The notes: generated by a model not told the origin, from the letters alone. DNA of 64,000 nt from Cladorhizidae sp. MBARI D1340-BT2 (GCA_028752905.1 JAQNBH010000002.1:34014596-34078595), one strand, 5' to 3'. Positions 32,420-44,062 are shown, numbered from the stretch's first letter. Translations and numbers: made by a program.

Positions 32420-35400
32420 ATGCTAAGAATGAGGGACTTCCTTCTCGCGGTGCTACTGGTCTCATGCTTCCTTCCAGTAAATGCTACTACAGTTCGTGTC
32501 AACTCGACAGGGAACGACTCGCAATGCTATCCTACCAACAACTTAGTAGGTGATATTCAATGTCGTAGTATAGAGCGTGCCTATGACTTCTTTCAAGGCC
32601 AGTCTAATGTGACCATATACATAGAAACAGACATTGACATGAATCAGGTGTTGGCATTTAATGGAGTTTCTGATATTTCCATCAACGGAATATTGTCCAG
32701 AGAGAATCGTCACAATCATGTACCCATAATTAAGTGTTTTGGCACCGCTGGTTTTTATGTAGAAGATGTTCATCATTTTTCTATGTCCAACTTGAAGTTA
32801 ACTAATTGCAGTGTACTTGATGAAGAACAAGGCTATGGCTCAGCTTTGATTTTCAAAATGTCATCGGACATTCGGCTCTCCAATACAACCATCATGAAAA
32901 GCAATTCTTCTGGGATTATCTTCTTGAACTGTTATGCAAACATTGATCTAAACAAGGTCACTCTTTATCGAAATGGTCACTATCATCCATGCCCATCGAA
33001 AGCAACAGCTCTGGTTATTGAAAACAAAGAAGAATCGAAACATACACCAAGTATATACACACTAAAAAACTGTGTCTTTCTTAAAAACAACAACACCGAT
33101 GCTTGCCCAAGAAATATCACTTTTAACACCACCATTCGCTGGGGCAAGAGTAACTTGGGGGGAGGTATGAGCATTATAATGGCTGCAGATTGTAGGAATA
33201 ACAGAGTAATCCTTGATAACTGTAACTTCACTAAGAATATTGCCAAATGGGGAGGTGGATTATATGTACACTTTCAAAATAATACAAGAAATAACACTGT
33301 CAATGTGACGAACTGCATATTTGCACAAAACAGAGCAAAGCGTGCTGGTGGCGGTGCGAATGTGGGCTTTCTTAATTCCAAGGAACTGTCAACCAGAACC
33401 AATATGGCCCATTTTCAGCACACAATCTTTAAATCCAACGATGCACTGTATGGAGGTGGGCTTGCTTTATTTTCAACAGTTGGCAATGTTCCATATTCGA
33501 ACTGGAGTAACATGGTTTTCATAAACTGTTCGTGGATAGCCAACAAAGCTGCAATTAGTCCTGCTGTGGATATATCTCCAGTAATTAATTCTAATATGGA
33601 AAGGAACGGCTTTTTACCACTGCCAGGCTTTCACAATGTTGATATAAGAGATCATCACATCCGTGAGGAAAAGAATAGGTTAAAATATACCGACCACATG
33701 AATTCCGGAGTATTTCTAGTGACCCAGTTTAAGATCCACTTTTCTGGACATGTCTCATTTAGGAGGAATTCAAACACGGCCTTGCAGAGTGTATCCAGTG
33801 GGATCGTCTTTGAGTCCAATACTACAGTGCAGTTTGTTGCTAATGTAGGAGCTAATGGGGCAGCTATAGCAATGTATGGGTTTTCCTATATTTCTCTCTT
33901 TGGAAACACGAGCTTCCTGTTCAAAAATAACTTCGCAACCAATTATGGAGCTGGAATTTACTACAGTGGAATAGATCAACATAAATATGTGACTGATTCT
34001 TCCTGTTTCATGGAGTATAATGGACCAGAGACAAATTCAACAGAAGAACGAAACATAACTTTCACTTTTAAAGGCAATAGAGCTCAGAGTGGTGGACAAT
34101 GGATGTATGCAGATAGCTTCCAAAGTTGCATGCATCATTGCCGTGCAGATTATTCCGATCGAAATTCAGTTTGCAGTATAACCAAGTGCATTGGAGATTT
34201 TAAATGCAATGAGTCAATTCAAAGTAGGAATCTAATCATGTCATCAGGGAAAATGTTTAAGTTTGGTGATAACCATAAGAACTATTCTGTCATCCCTGGT
34301 GCAATGCTTAAGATTCCATTTAGTGTAATAGATGACTTTAATAATATTTTACGTCCCTTACTCAGCATTAAAGTTACCAAACGTAAATCACCTATCAAGA
34401 TCAGTAGGAAATATTCACTGTCAGGCATTGTCTATCCCATTGGTCCTCCAAATAATAGCGCCGAAATTGAAGTTGCTGTGGAAGGAATAAGAACAATTGC
34501 TTTCCATTTCTACCTGAGCACTCTTCAGTGTCCTCCTGGTTTCATATACGACAACGGTCTACTCTCCTGCGTATGTGGAATGGACCAACCAAGCAAGTAT
34601 CCGGCAATTCTTGGTTGCAACTTGACTACTTTCAGGGCCCGCATGAACAAGCAATACTGGGCAGGTTACATTCCACAAACATCCCAGAATTACACGGATT
34701 TATATTTCGCTCCTTGCAATGCACCCATCTGTAGGACTGTGCCTTCCAACCTCCCAAGTATGCCATCTGAGTTAGACAAGTACATTTGTGGGGACAATCG
34801 AAGAGGATTGATGTGTGGAAAGTGTTTGCAAAACTACTCGGTTTACTTTCACTCAAGGTTATTTTCCTGTGAACACAACAACTACTGTTACTTGGGACCA
34901 CTGTTCTACATCTTGTCAGAAGTACTCCCAATGGTCGTTTTGTTTGTGGTTGTGGCTGCATTTGATCTCAGCTTCACATCTGGAAATGTGGTGGGATTAA
35001 TTTTCTTCTGCCAGTACCTCAGTGGTCTCACATTGCATGTCAACTCTGTCGTTCTGCTTCTCAGAACTCCTTACAGGATCTTCTATGGCATGTTCAACTT
35101 GGAATACTTTACAGGTGAAGAACTTTCATATTGCCTATGGAAGGATTTTGACATTCAAGATATTATTGCCTTCAAGTATGTAACAGTTGTATTTGCTCTT
35201 GCTCTCGTGCTGATGTTGATCACTCTATTAAAAACTAATCGATGCAAAACTCTGTGCAGGTTAAGGACTCGTCTATGTGACAAAACATCGTTCATTCATG
35301 GACTTTCTGCCTTCCTGGTGATCTGTTATATCCAATGCACAAGAACAAGTTTTCTGCTTCTAAAATATGTACAACCAGTAGGATTGAATGGAAAACCGGC

Positions 35401-36145
35401 AGCAACTCTTACATATTATGGAGGATCACTGTATTTCAGAGACAAACACTTGTTTTATGGCATTGTTGCCATTATCAGCCTACTGGTAGTGACAGTGGTT
35501 CCCCCTGTGATCCTCCTTGTCTACCCTCTCTTACTCCAGCTTTTGTCCCTCTGTGGATTCAGTGAGCACTGGCTTGTAGTCAAGATCCTGCGTCTCCTTT
35601 GTTTTCATAAACTTATCCCTTTTATTGACTGTTTCCAGAGTTGCTACAAGGATAGGTACAGGTTCTTTGCAGGCCTTTATTTCATCTATAGAATTTCTAT
35701 GCTCCTGTGCTTCGTCATCACTGAATCATTATCTGAACTCTTGGTTTTCATGGAGATAATTCTGGTATCATTTCTTGGAATACATGCTGTGGTACAGCCA
35801 TACAAAGAAAGGTGGCACAACATCATTGATGCTTTAATATTTGCAAATTTAGCTCTGATAAACGCCTTATCTATAGCAGGCTTGGGCATCACTCCAACTA
35901 ATGATGAAAGCAAGCTACTGTTCTTGCCTCTCATACAGTTACTTCTGTTGTACCTACCTATGCTAGCTTGCCTGACTTGGCATGGTTGGAAGCTCTGCCA
36001 TTGCAATAAAAATGCCGAGTATGAAGTGCTGGAAAATGACATCATTGAGGACAGAAAAGACTGGCTCTCCTGTACTCTTCATAACAGCGGGGCTAATTTA
36101 CATGAAGAACACAGAAACTCCAGATTACACAATTATTCCACTTGA
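32420..36145 (+). CDS. Large beta-helix ectodomain, multi-pass membrane protein
   Basis: An intact single-exon frame of 1241 codons from ATG 32420; an in-frame ATG at 32429 is equally good. The signal peptide is MRDFLLAVLLVSCFLPVNA. Residues of about 25-700 form an N-glycosylated ectodomain with right-handed beta-helix features (repeated NC.F..N.A..GGG, e.g. NRAKRAGGGANVGF, DALYGGGLALFS), like polymorphic outer-membrane/pectate-lyase-type repeats. At about 700-810 lies a Cys-rich stalk (CPPGF, LMCGKC). From about 825 to 1190 there are several membrane helices (e.g. VLPMVVLFVVVAAFDL, IISLLVVTVVPPVILLVY, IQLLLLYLPMLACLTW), then an acidic cytoplasmic tail. It may act as a surface receptor or adhesion molecule; no ligand is known. 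I recognise no named family. The lack of introns and the intact frame amid debris suggest it is under selection. Confidence 0.88.
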   Translation: MLRMRDFLLAVLLVSCFLPVNATTVRVNSTGNDSQCYPTNNLVGDIQCRSIERAYDFFQGQSNVTIYIETDIDMNQVLAFNGVSDISINGILSRENRHNHVPIIKCFGTAGFYVEDVHHFSMSNLKLTNCSVLDEEQGYGSALIFKMSSDIRLSNTTIMKSNSSGIIFLNCYANIDLNKVTLYRNGHYHPCPSKATALVIENKEESKHTPSIYTLKNCVFLKNNNTDACPRNITFNTTIRWGKSNLGGGMSIIMAADCRNNRVILDNCNFTKNIAKWGGGLYVHFQNNTRNNTVNVTNCIFAQNRAKRAGGGANVGFLNSKELSTRTNMAHFQHTIFKSNDALYGGGLALFSTVGNVPYSNWSNMVFINCSWIANKAAISPAVDISPVINSNMERNGFLPLPGFHNVDIRDHHIREEKNRLKYTDHMNSGVFLVTQFKIHFSGHVSFRRNSNTALQSVSSGIVFESNTTVQFVANVGANGAAIAMYGFSYISLFGNTSFLFKNNFATNYGAGIYYSGIDQHKYVTDSSCFMEYNGPETNSTEERNITFTFKGNRAQSGGQWMYADSFQSCMHHCRADYSDRNSVCSITKCIGDFKCNESIQSRNLIMSSGKMFKFGDNHKNYSVIPGAMLKIPFSVIDDFNNILRPLLSIKVTKRKSPIKISRKYSLSGIVYPIGPPNNSAEIEVAVEGIRTIAFHFYLSTLQCPPGFIYDNGLLSCVCGMDQPSKYPAILGCNLTTFRARMNKQYWAGYIPQTSQNYTDLYFAPCNAPICRTVPSNLPSMPSELDKYICGDNRRGLMCGKCLQNYSVYFHSRLFSCEHNNYCYLGPLFYILSEVLPMVVLFVVVAAFDLSFTSGNVVGLIFFCQYLSGLTLHVNSVVLLLRTPYRIFYGMFNLEYFTGEELSYCLWKDFDIQDIIAFKYVTVVFALALVLMLITLLKTNRCKTLCRLRTRLCDKTSFIHGLSAFLVICYIQCTRTSFLLLKYVQPVGLNGKPAATLTYYGGSLYFRDKHLFYGIVAIISLLVVTVVPPVILLVYPLLLQLLSLCGFSEHWLVVKILRLLCFHKLIPFIDCFQSCYKDRYRFFAGLYFIYRISMLLCFVITESLSELLVFMEIILVSFLGIHAVVQPYKERWHNIIDALIFANLALINALSIAGLGITPTNDESKLLFLPLIQLLLLYLPMLACLTWHGWKLCHCNKNAEYEVLENDIIEDRKDWLSCTLHNSGANLHEEHRNSRLHNYST

Positions 36146-36186
36146 TTGCTTTCTGATCAGTGTGCTCATAATTAGTAACACCACCA

Positions 36187-36192
36187 AATAAA
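36187..36192 (+). terminator. Polyadenylation signal AATAAA of the beta-helix gene
   Basis: AATAAA lies 42 bp past the stop codon of the beta-helix gene, a plausible distance for a compact 3' UTR. Confidence 0.6.
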
Positions 36193-37065
36193 CTTAGTGT
36201 ATTGTGTGCTTCAAAGATATTATATTCCAAAGTGTTACTTTTGCTGATAACTTTTGTCCCTTTAGAACTATTTTTATGTAATATATTATCATGTACATTT
36301 CTGACATTTTTTATCGTATCATATGATCATTCATCAATTATTAACATAGTAACTCCACTCACATAGCTGAAAATGTATTACTCCTGCTATGCATGCAGGA
36401 AGCAAGATGATGGTATATTGGAGGCAGGCCTAGGCCTAGAGATATAGACCAGTAGCTAGATACTGAAAAGGTCCCCCCCCCCTGTCTATATAACCTCCAC
36501 TCTGATTTTCTGTTAGTTCAAACATAGTTATTTACAAAATGACTTGATATACATGCAGTTGCATGTATGCAATTCAAAATGGCCGCTGTGCGGCATTGGG
36601 GAAAATGTTTTCTTTTGATCAAATTGACTAATTTTGGGTCAAGGAATTCATTAGAAAACAATTTATTCATTTTAAGGTCATCTTCATTGTAAAATTATAT
36701 GATGTGGTCATGGATGCTATCAATGATTCGTAGTAAGTATCCTTATTGGTTCATTTTGGTTTGACTACTGGCAGCTAACCAGGATTTCTTCTAGGTCAGT
36801 TGGCATCATCTCATTGTGAGTTCACTGGAAACGCAGTGAGCCTTGCTCTAAGAACCCAATCATGTTTCAATGGAGATGGAATTTGTGGAGATTTGATCAG
36901 TGCTCTCCACCAAATGTATGAGATTGGAAGTTTGCTCTTTGAATGTGTATTTTGAGACTAGATTGGCAAGGTGGGAGTAGGCTGATATCTATGCCAATGT
37001 CAGTGCTCAGTAGTCCTTTAGATTTCCTTGTTGAAAAGTGTTGGGGAAAAACATCAAACCGGCAG
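36193..37065. other. Intergenic sequence without a recognised gene
   Basis: No coding similarity seen up to the end of the minus-strand relic that follows. A C-run lies at about 36474-36482. Confidence 0.4.
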
Positions 37066-39358
37066 CTATTGATAAAAGATATGGTCTTCGAGCCATATAA
37101 AATTTCTCTGATACAATTTCATCATGTCCAGCTGGCCAAAAGTGTTAATGAATGCAGGATCACTCAGCATTTTCTTGTAAGGCTTGACCTTCCCCTTTCT
37201 CATAAATGCACTGGTAGTGTCACACCCGGTGAATGCATGAAAACCTAGAACTGCTTCACTAACACTGGCACCAATGTGATGTCGCACTGCATTGATATCG
37301 ATCCTCCTCCTTTTGTTTACCTGATTGCTGATAAGATCATCGTAGGTCAGTGAGTACAACTCAACACCATCACTCATCAATTCCCAGCACTCTTTACCTA
37401 GAGTGAACATGATCTGGTGACCCTCTAGCCTAGAGGCATATTTTGGAGACTGCCATTCCTTCAAGATAAACTTTGAGAGCTGGCTCTTGGTTTGATTGTT
37501 TGACAAGAAGCCTTTGAAATCTCAACGGACTTAATTGATGCCTGAATGTAGGTGTCATTTACAAAATTGACACGGTGAGTTTTAGGCAAGGTATTCCACA
37601 ATTGCTCTGCTAGTTCCCCAAAGGTTCTTGTGATTGATTGAGCCTGGATGTGTGCTGCAGCATCAATGATGGTAGCAGCATTATGTGGCCACTCACTTAT
37701 CTGGAAGTCCCCTTCAAGATGATGCAGGAGTGTTGATTTGTCTGTTTTCAGTGGGCATCCATCTGCAGTTCCATACTCCAAGGAATCACTCCAAGGAATC
37801 ACTCCAAGTTCAAATGACAATGCTTTCTCCAAACTGATGTTATGTTGAGCAGTTAAAAGGATGAGCTGCCCAAACAAATTGCGCTGAGCTTGTATAGAAA
37901 TACATTTGTTCCTGGCCTTGATAGTCTTTCTCTCCGCTTGCTTTTGGAATGTCAGATGGTTCCTCTTCTTGATTGGCTCATGAAATTTTACAAAACCTCC
38001 AGATACTTGCAGTTCCAGGAGGTCTTTCAATGCTCTTTCTCCAGGTGTATCATCAAGGAGGTCAACGACTAGTTCTTGAGATGCAGGAATTCAAGAGGAA
38101 AGGCATACAATAACGTTTTGTCTCTCAGAGTCAAATGGATTGATATAGATCGTGATCGTGTTCATATATAGTCCCTATCACTGCCTCTTCAGACTTCCTA
38201 ATGTGTGCTGCCCTAACATCTTTGTGGAGATGCTTAGACTCTTCTTTTCCATGCATTCCAGCAATCTCCAACAATGTCAAGACTCCTTGAATGGGAGCAG
38301 CTTCAAATGTAACTTTAATTGCAGCACCTTGTGGAACATGACTGGAATATCCTAATTCACTGTGGTAGTTTGGTTGCCAGAATTTGATGGTATGGCCAAA
38401 GTGTTTCATTAGTTTAGCCTTGAGTTTGTATGTTTTGTAGTGCTTTTTTTGCGAGGATTTTTAACCTCATTACATTGATCTTTACCCTTAATTTCCCAGT
38501 TATTTTAGACCTATGCCAGTGTTTTTACTCTAGCTTACTTATCTCCTTGCAGGTACAAGATAAAGCAGTTAAAATAATTCTACAACTGTGCGAAGGATGG
38601 TACTATCCATTGGCATAGTCATGTGATTGAACCATAATGTTCTAATTACTAAAGAAATAATTTCTTCCTGATAATTAGAGGGGGAAAATTTATAATTAAT
38701 TTGGGCACATAATCATGTGAAATATTTTTTGATATGAGGAATACTCACAATACACTAACAATACCAAAGACAGAAATAAGATTTATGTGATTTACATACA
38801 TCAACACAAAAATGTGGAGTATATGGTAGCTGAGGGAGAACGGCGATCGAACTGAACTCACTGCTAAAAATATAGAGAGAATATTCTAGAATGAACTTTG
38901 ACACTTGAAATTTTTTCAGCTGCTTACTGGGGTTTTCCCTATCCTGTGTCAAAATGCAATATTTTAATACTGATGCATTATAATGAAAAATAATAGTGCA
39001 ATAAGTTGTCCTGTTGTCTATGGGGTGGGAAATAAGAAATAAAGGGTTAATCTCACTATGTTTTCGTTTAGTAATTCTTGAAGATGATATGAAATGCTGA
39101 TAACACTTACTATGGTATCCATTTACAATGCTATCAGGGATGCCTTCACATATACTGCCACACTGCTCAGAGTCCATTTTGCCAATTAACTGACGGGTCC
39201 TTGCAGCTTTTTGTATTGATTCAAAGATTACTTTGCTAACTGAATATATTTTATCCTTGCATCCTGGTGTATAACAGAATATAATCAAGTGCAATACAAT
39301 CAAGTGTTCCCCTTTTCTTGACATCCTTCTTCAATTGCAGTGGTTTCTCATCAGCCAT
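37066..39358 (-). pseudogene. Decayed repeat-type protein gene with nuclease-like C-terminal region
   Basis: Read from 39358: MADEKPLQLKKDVKKRGTLD, then in a new frame a Cys/His-bearing N-terminal block (SEQCGSICEGIPDSIVNGYH, SKCYQHF, near 39170-39080). After about 0.7 kb come three larger blocks: HTIKFWQPNYHSELGYSSHV (38409-38131), a 189-codon frame (38030-37461) and a 146-codon frame (37506-37066). The last holds AVLGFHAFTGCDTTSAFMRK and GKVKPYKKML, which resembles the GCDxxxxFxGKGK hairpin of a family I compare with FEN/XPG-like nucleases. The acidic block expected between SLTYDDLISNQ and NKRRRIDINAV seems deleted. Stops and frameshifts occur between blocks. Family function is unknown to me; it is common in invertebrate genomes and likely mobile-element-derived. 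Confidence 0.5.
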
Positions 39359-41723
39359 TATTACCCACTTGGAATAAATAAGAGCAATTAAAAATTACAC
39401 AAACTCTAGTAGCTAGTCTACAACAGCTAACTAATGGCTGCCTCACCTTCCTTTCAAGTTGCAATTAATCCTGAAGGTTATAAGTGCAACAACAATTATA
39501 CAAATTATCTGTATATTATTTGAACCTTTATATACAACTTGTCCACAGAGAAAGGCCCTGGTAACATAATAAGCTGGCTAACAATGAACAGGTTACTAGC
39601 CTAACAAAGGCTAATAAAAAGAAAAGTACACGAAAAAAACATAAATCAGAAGATGCAAGTTGATACTGTCCAATTGACACTGCGTAATTAATTACGAATC
39701 TATGCAAACTTATTTTTAACGCCATATTTTTTTACAATGAAGACCTTAAAATGGACTAATTATGTCTCCAATGAATTTCTCCAATCCCAAATTATATTAC
39801 ACATATTTTACATCAATTCGATTAAAAAATAGTCAAATTTAGCCAGCAGTGCACAGCGGCCATCTTGGATTTCTCATTTACCATACTTGCAACCAAAAAT
39901 TGCATGTATATCAAGCATATTTGTAAATACCTGGGTTTAAACATAAAATCACAGTGGCAATTATATAGACCTGGGGGGGAGGGGGGTTTCGGCAGCCCTT
40001 GGACTAATAGTGCTAGATGGTTAGGACACTAGCCATAACACTAACCACAGCACTGCCTAAGACCTGGCCCTATCTCTAGCCAAAGCCCTAGTGTTGACGA
40101 TACAAATTTTGTGATCCTTACTTCTAAATGCAAAGGGAAGGGTATGAGACAAATTTACCTTCTAATCTTTGCTCAATGGGTGTTTCTAGCTAATATGACT
40201 AAATCGTGTGTTGTAGGTGCATAAGCTCAGCATGTTCAGAGTTTCCTTGGCCAACTGATTCAATGTGTTGCAATACAAGTTAAATGGGCCTTTCTATTCC
40301 TGTGAGCTTCACTGCTCCTATTATACTTGTCATCTCCCTGACCCATGTGTCTGATGTCATACCTCCAGGATGCAACACCACCTTCTAGCTCCCTTCCCCC
40401 CTCTCCCCTCCCCTACCACCACTACTCTCAAGATTTAATCCTTACCAGTTACTGGATCATCAATCCCTGTTATCAACATCCGGCATGTTTTTTAAAATAT
40501 TTTTTTAATTTTTTTATTTTTATTGCATTTTTATTCTTCTCGAATTAGTGAGTAACAACGACTTCAGAATGCAATAACTCCTATCACCAGTTGGCTTCCA
40601 AGCAAGGGCATTGCTAGCAAATGACCATTACCAGGGCTAAGCCCAAAACCTTGATACTGGTGGCCCATGTACGCTTTTCTCCTGCGCTAAAAAAAAATTC
40701 TGTAATCACTGCCACAAGCACCTTCAGGTGCAAAATCAAGAATCTTCCCACAAAAAAATCAACTATTGAGGTTGCTCTATCAATGTGCGTCTCCACCATG
40801 CCAACCAACTCCCTGCTATATACACAACCTCTTTTAAGAACTATTGTCAACACCCCTTATCATCACTTAGACTTTTAACTACTTGACTAATATTATTCCT
40901 TCATGTATTTGTTTATTTATTTTTACGCTTCATATTAGCCTCTTGGCTTGAGTAAGATCTTTAAAAAAATATTAACAACAAAAATAAGAATAGCTTTAAC
41001 CATTAGGTCAAAGTTCAAGTTGCCGACAGAGCTGGCTTTGGAATTGATAACAGATTTACCCTCCTAGACATTGAAAACAGTGATAGAGAAGATAATGTGA
41101 AGCAGGTATACCTAGAAGATGATGCTGCAAACCCTGAGGATTACTCTCAGCACCCTTGTATGAGGATAATTACATCTGATTCAGTATTCTCAGCACCTTT
41201 GCATGAGGATACATACATCTGACCCAGTATTCTCAGCACCCTTGTATGAGCATACTTAACATGAAAAATAACTGTCAAACAATTCAAATGTCATGAACAT
41301 TGTGAAGGAAATCATCACCTTCCCAGCCAAGAGTGGAAAAGATTTTGTATCCTACGTCGATTACGAAATAACATAAACTACTACGCATGCACAAACACCA
41401 GTTGACAAAGCGAGGAAGTGGAGCGAGTTGTGGTAGATCAGTCTATATTCCGTAGATATCTGTGGAATACAGTTGTGTTACACCTTCAATGTTTTGTTAC
41501 TACCTACTTGAGCATATGGTAAGATTTTTTCAACAGCAGACAAATGTAATGACCAATCACCTTAACTAAGTAAAGGATAAAGTTATAAGATGAGAGGAAA
41601 AACTTTAGGAGAATAAGTAAAGTAAAGGCGAATTCTGGGGCTTTATATCATGAAAAATTTAAGAGGCCAAGAAAGTCGTAACAGAGTGAGAGGATTGGAA
41701 AATGTTCTTAGGTTAATGTACAT
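39359..41723. other. Intergenic sequence without a recognised gene
   Basis: AT-rich with scattered homopolymers. Around 41145-41255 a roughly 50-bp phrase (tattctcagcacccttgtat + gaggata) repeats three times. A frame at 40621-40878 shows no domain. Confidence 0.4.
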
Positions 41724-42166
41724 CTAATTTATCGTAAAATTAGTCCTTTCCTCTCTGCCCGAACAAATTGCATCATACTGAATACGACTTTCAGGAAGAT
41801 TTCCACCCAAAAGCTTGGATGTGTTACTTTGCTTAGCTTTGAAATCCAATTCATTGAGCTCCATCATTGTACGTAGGTCTTGGTCGAGAAGCACTGGTCT
41901 GAAAAGTTCCACTGTGACAATGCACATGGCTCTCACATTTTCTGGGGGGAAATTTTCCATACAACTGCCGGTCGGTCGTTGCTGAAGATGGTCCATTCTT
42001 GACCAGCCTGTGATGTTAGCCATTGTGTTTCCACCATGGTCATCTTCATTGTGTCAGGCTCGGAAGGAATCATATCTAGAAATTTGGTGTGGGTTAGGTC
42101 TGTTTTGGGTCCTTGTTCAAGCATGTCATGTAATAAAGCCACTGTACTCTGATCATTGCCTGTCAC
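41724..42166 (-). pseudogene. Unidentified protein fragment in two overlapping frames
   Basis: Two overlapping minus-strand frames (42166-41933 and 42023-41724) look like one protein with a frameshift near 42000. The first has LHDMLEQGPKTDLTHTKFLD and PDTMKMTMVETQWLTSQAGQ; the second has NVRAMCIVTVELFRPVLLDQ and DLRTMMELNELDFKAK. The codon pattern looks protein-like rather than random, but I recognise no family. No function is proposed. The surroundings are LINE and hammerhead-like sequences. Confidence 0.35.
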
Positions 42167-42289
42167 TTGTTTTAGGAACTATATATCCTCAGATATGGCT
42201 CTCTCCAGTGATACCTGCTTGCAAAGTAAGCTAGTGAGTCAACTCCATATTGCTGACTTTTTTGGTCCAATAACCTTCCCAATAATCAA

Positions 42290-42348
42290 CTTGAAATTGT
42301 TCTGATGTTTCGACTAGATGCTTAGCCTTCATCAGTTTCAATTTCAAG
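42290..42348 (-). ncRNA. Complete hammerhead ribozyme motif
   Basis: On the minus strand, in order: helix I 5' strand CTTGAAATTG (42348-42339), AAA, the invariant CTGATGA (42335-42329), helix II GGCTA/TAGTC closing AGCATC, the invariant GAAA (42311-42308), C, the cleavage triplet ATC, AGAA, and helix I 3' strand CAATTTCAAG (42299-42290). The 10 bp of helix I are perfectly complementary. Helix III is minimal, as in the hammerheads carried by Penelope-like retroelements, which are thought to work best as dimers. The usual ACGT palindrome there is ACAT, so activity is uncertain. Confidence 0.75.
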
Positions 42349-42611
42349 AGCTGAATTGTAGGAACTTGAAAGTTTTTAATTTAATTTAATTACACACTTA
42401 ACCAATGACCACAGGAGTTTCCGATCTCAAAGTGTGTGTGTGTGGGGGGGGAAGAGTCCTTATCTGACTGGTCCTGGCAAAAGATATCTCTTCACTAAGT
42501 GGTCCATCCAGCTGCCCACCTCAGTTATCTGAATGAATCTCGCTACCTTGTCGCCAATCTTGGGCCATCAACTAGCATTTTCGACCACAAAGTCTGTCTC
42601 TTTGGGGTATA

Positions 42612-42960
42612 TTGTCCCTCTCCGACAGCACCCTCTTTTTCAGGAAGATAAATGAAATAATAACTCCCAGCTTGATTTGGCTCCATACTCCAGATTACAT
42701 GCCCTCCACCCTTTCCTCTTCACTTCCCCATGCAAGTAACTGGCTGAATGTTGTTCCCTGCCCTGACAGGACACCTTTACTACCAAGTGTTCCAGCCTGG
42801 CTGGGCTTCAGGATGTATGCTGGTGGTGCTACCTGCCACAACGCTGATAGAATTCACAGAAATGATTCCCTCCGTGACACACTCTTCTCTGCTGCCCAGT
42901 CTGCAGCTTGTCACCAAGAAGGGAGATTCCATCATTAATCCTACATTGCTGCAAAGCCCA
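42612..42960 (+). pseudogene. LINE ORF2 C-terminal relic
   Basis: The 108-codon frame reads SSLPHASNWLNVVPCPDRTP, WLGFRMYAGGATCHNADRIH and RDTLFSAAQSAACHQEGR. The pattern (ASxWLxxxP, LGxxLxxP, H...RHxxLxD.L..A...A) matches the region between reverse transcriptase and the C-terminal tail of the LINE type seen at 8311-8692; several of the expected Cys/His positions are lost. The sequence upstream (about 42440-42610) contains further decayed parts of the same region in other frames. It is non-functional. Confidence 0.55.
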
Positions 42961-43364
42961 TCTGTGCCACTCTGGTAGTGAAAAGCCACGAGGTGATATC
43001 ACCAATAATTATACCATCACATTGTCAGGATTGATAACCTCACCCCTCCAACATTCTTGAGTTACTTTTTATTCGTGGGTTCTAGTAGATCGATATTTAT
43101 TTTTTCCATGAGAAGTAATATGACAAGTAATTAGAGCATTTACGGTATCTAGTTAGTCTGTTGATTCTAAGTGGTGAGAATAGCAGCAGTACATGAAATG
43201 TGATTTTTAATTAAGGGTTGGGGCACTCAGATCCATTTTGGAGATAATAGAGGCAGGGCACAAATATAGATAGCTAACGTCCTCTTCCCCATAGAATCTA
43301 GTTGCCAGAGAAATGTTCACACACATCATGTTCACACATAATATTGATGCTGGCAAGAAATACA

Positions 43365-43660
43365 ATATATTATATATAAATCATGTGTGATAGCTAATGC
43401 ATGAAAGTAATAATTAAATCAAAGTTTCTTTCCTCCTGTTTATCAACTGTTCTCTTCAATGATTTGGTTGTTAAATACCTAATCATCTTTCAGCAAAAAC
43501 GAAGGGGGGAAAAGAAACACAAGAAAAAAGAAAAAAATGAGGAAAAAATCCTCACACAATATTGATATTATATATGTGATAGCTAATGAATGAAAGTGAT
43601 AATTAAATCAAAGTTTCAAGTTTATCAATGATTTGGTTGTTAATCTTTCAGCCCAAAAAA
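43365..43660. repeat. Diverged direct duplication
   Basis: The blocks gtgtgatagctaatgcatga...ttggttgttaa...tctttcagc (about 43386-43495) and gtgatagctaatgaatgaaa...ttggttgttaatctttcagc (about 43575-43654) are copies of one another, separated by purine-rich sequence. The purine-rich tract continues to about 43757. Confidence 0.7.
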
Positions 43661-43787
43661 TCTTTCAACAACAAAAAAGAATAAATAAAGAAAGAAAAAA
43701 AGAAGGAAAAAAAAGGGGGGAAATATAATAAGAAGAAGGGGGGAGAAGAAAAAAGCCATCATACATCTTCAGAAGTAATTAATTTAT

Positions 43788-44062
43788 TTACAAAGACAGA
43801 ATATTGGAGACGTAGTATTCATTATCGGTGAACAAATCATAAAGTTTTCTGCGCTGGTCTCCTTTTGTTTCCTCCAGCCAGGTTTTGAGCAACTCGGCAC
43901 ATTTCTCTACATCACTGCTTCTGGAGGTTACTGCCTCTGTGGGCTTGACTTTCAGCACTTTTGCCAAGTCTTTCACTCCAGCCGGCCACCAGTCGGCCAA
44001 GATTGCAACTTCTTTGATCCTCACTGTGGAGACACGCTCTTCAGTGCTAATCTCAGTGTACA
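43788..44062 (-). CDS. Last exon: second death-fold region
   Basis: The acceptor is tcttcatctcag at 44063, with a good pyrimidine tract. The exon starts with two bases completing a codon from the previous exon and reads LYTEISTEERVSTVRIKEV, ILADWWPAGVKDLAKVLKV, DVEKCAELLKTWLEE, SNILSL-stop. The helix pattern (VKDLAKVL ... CAELLKTWLE) fits a death-like fold. The homology call is from pattern only. A later in-frame acceptor at tccacag is possible but gives a shorter exon. Confidence 0.75.
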
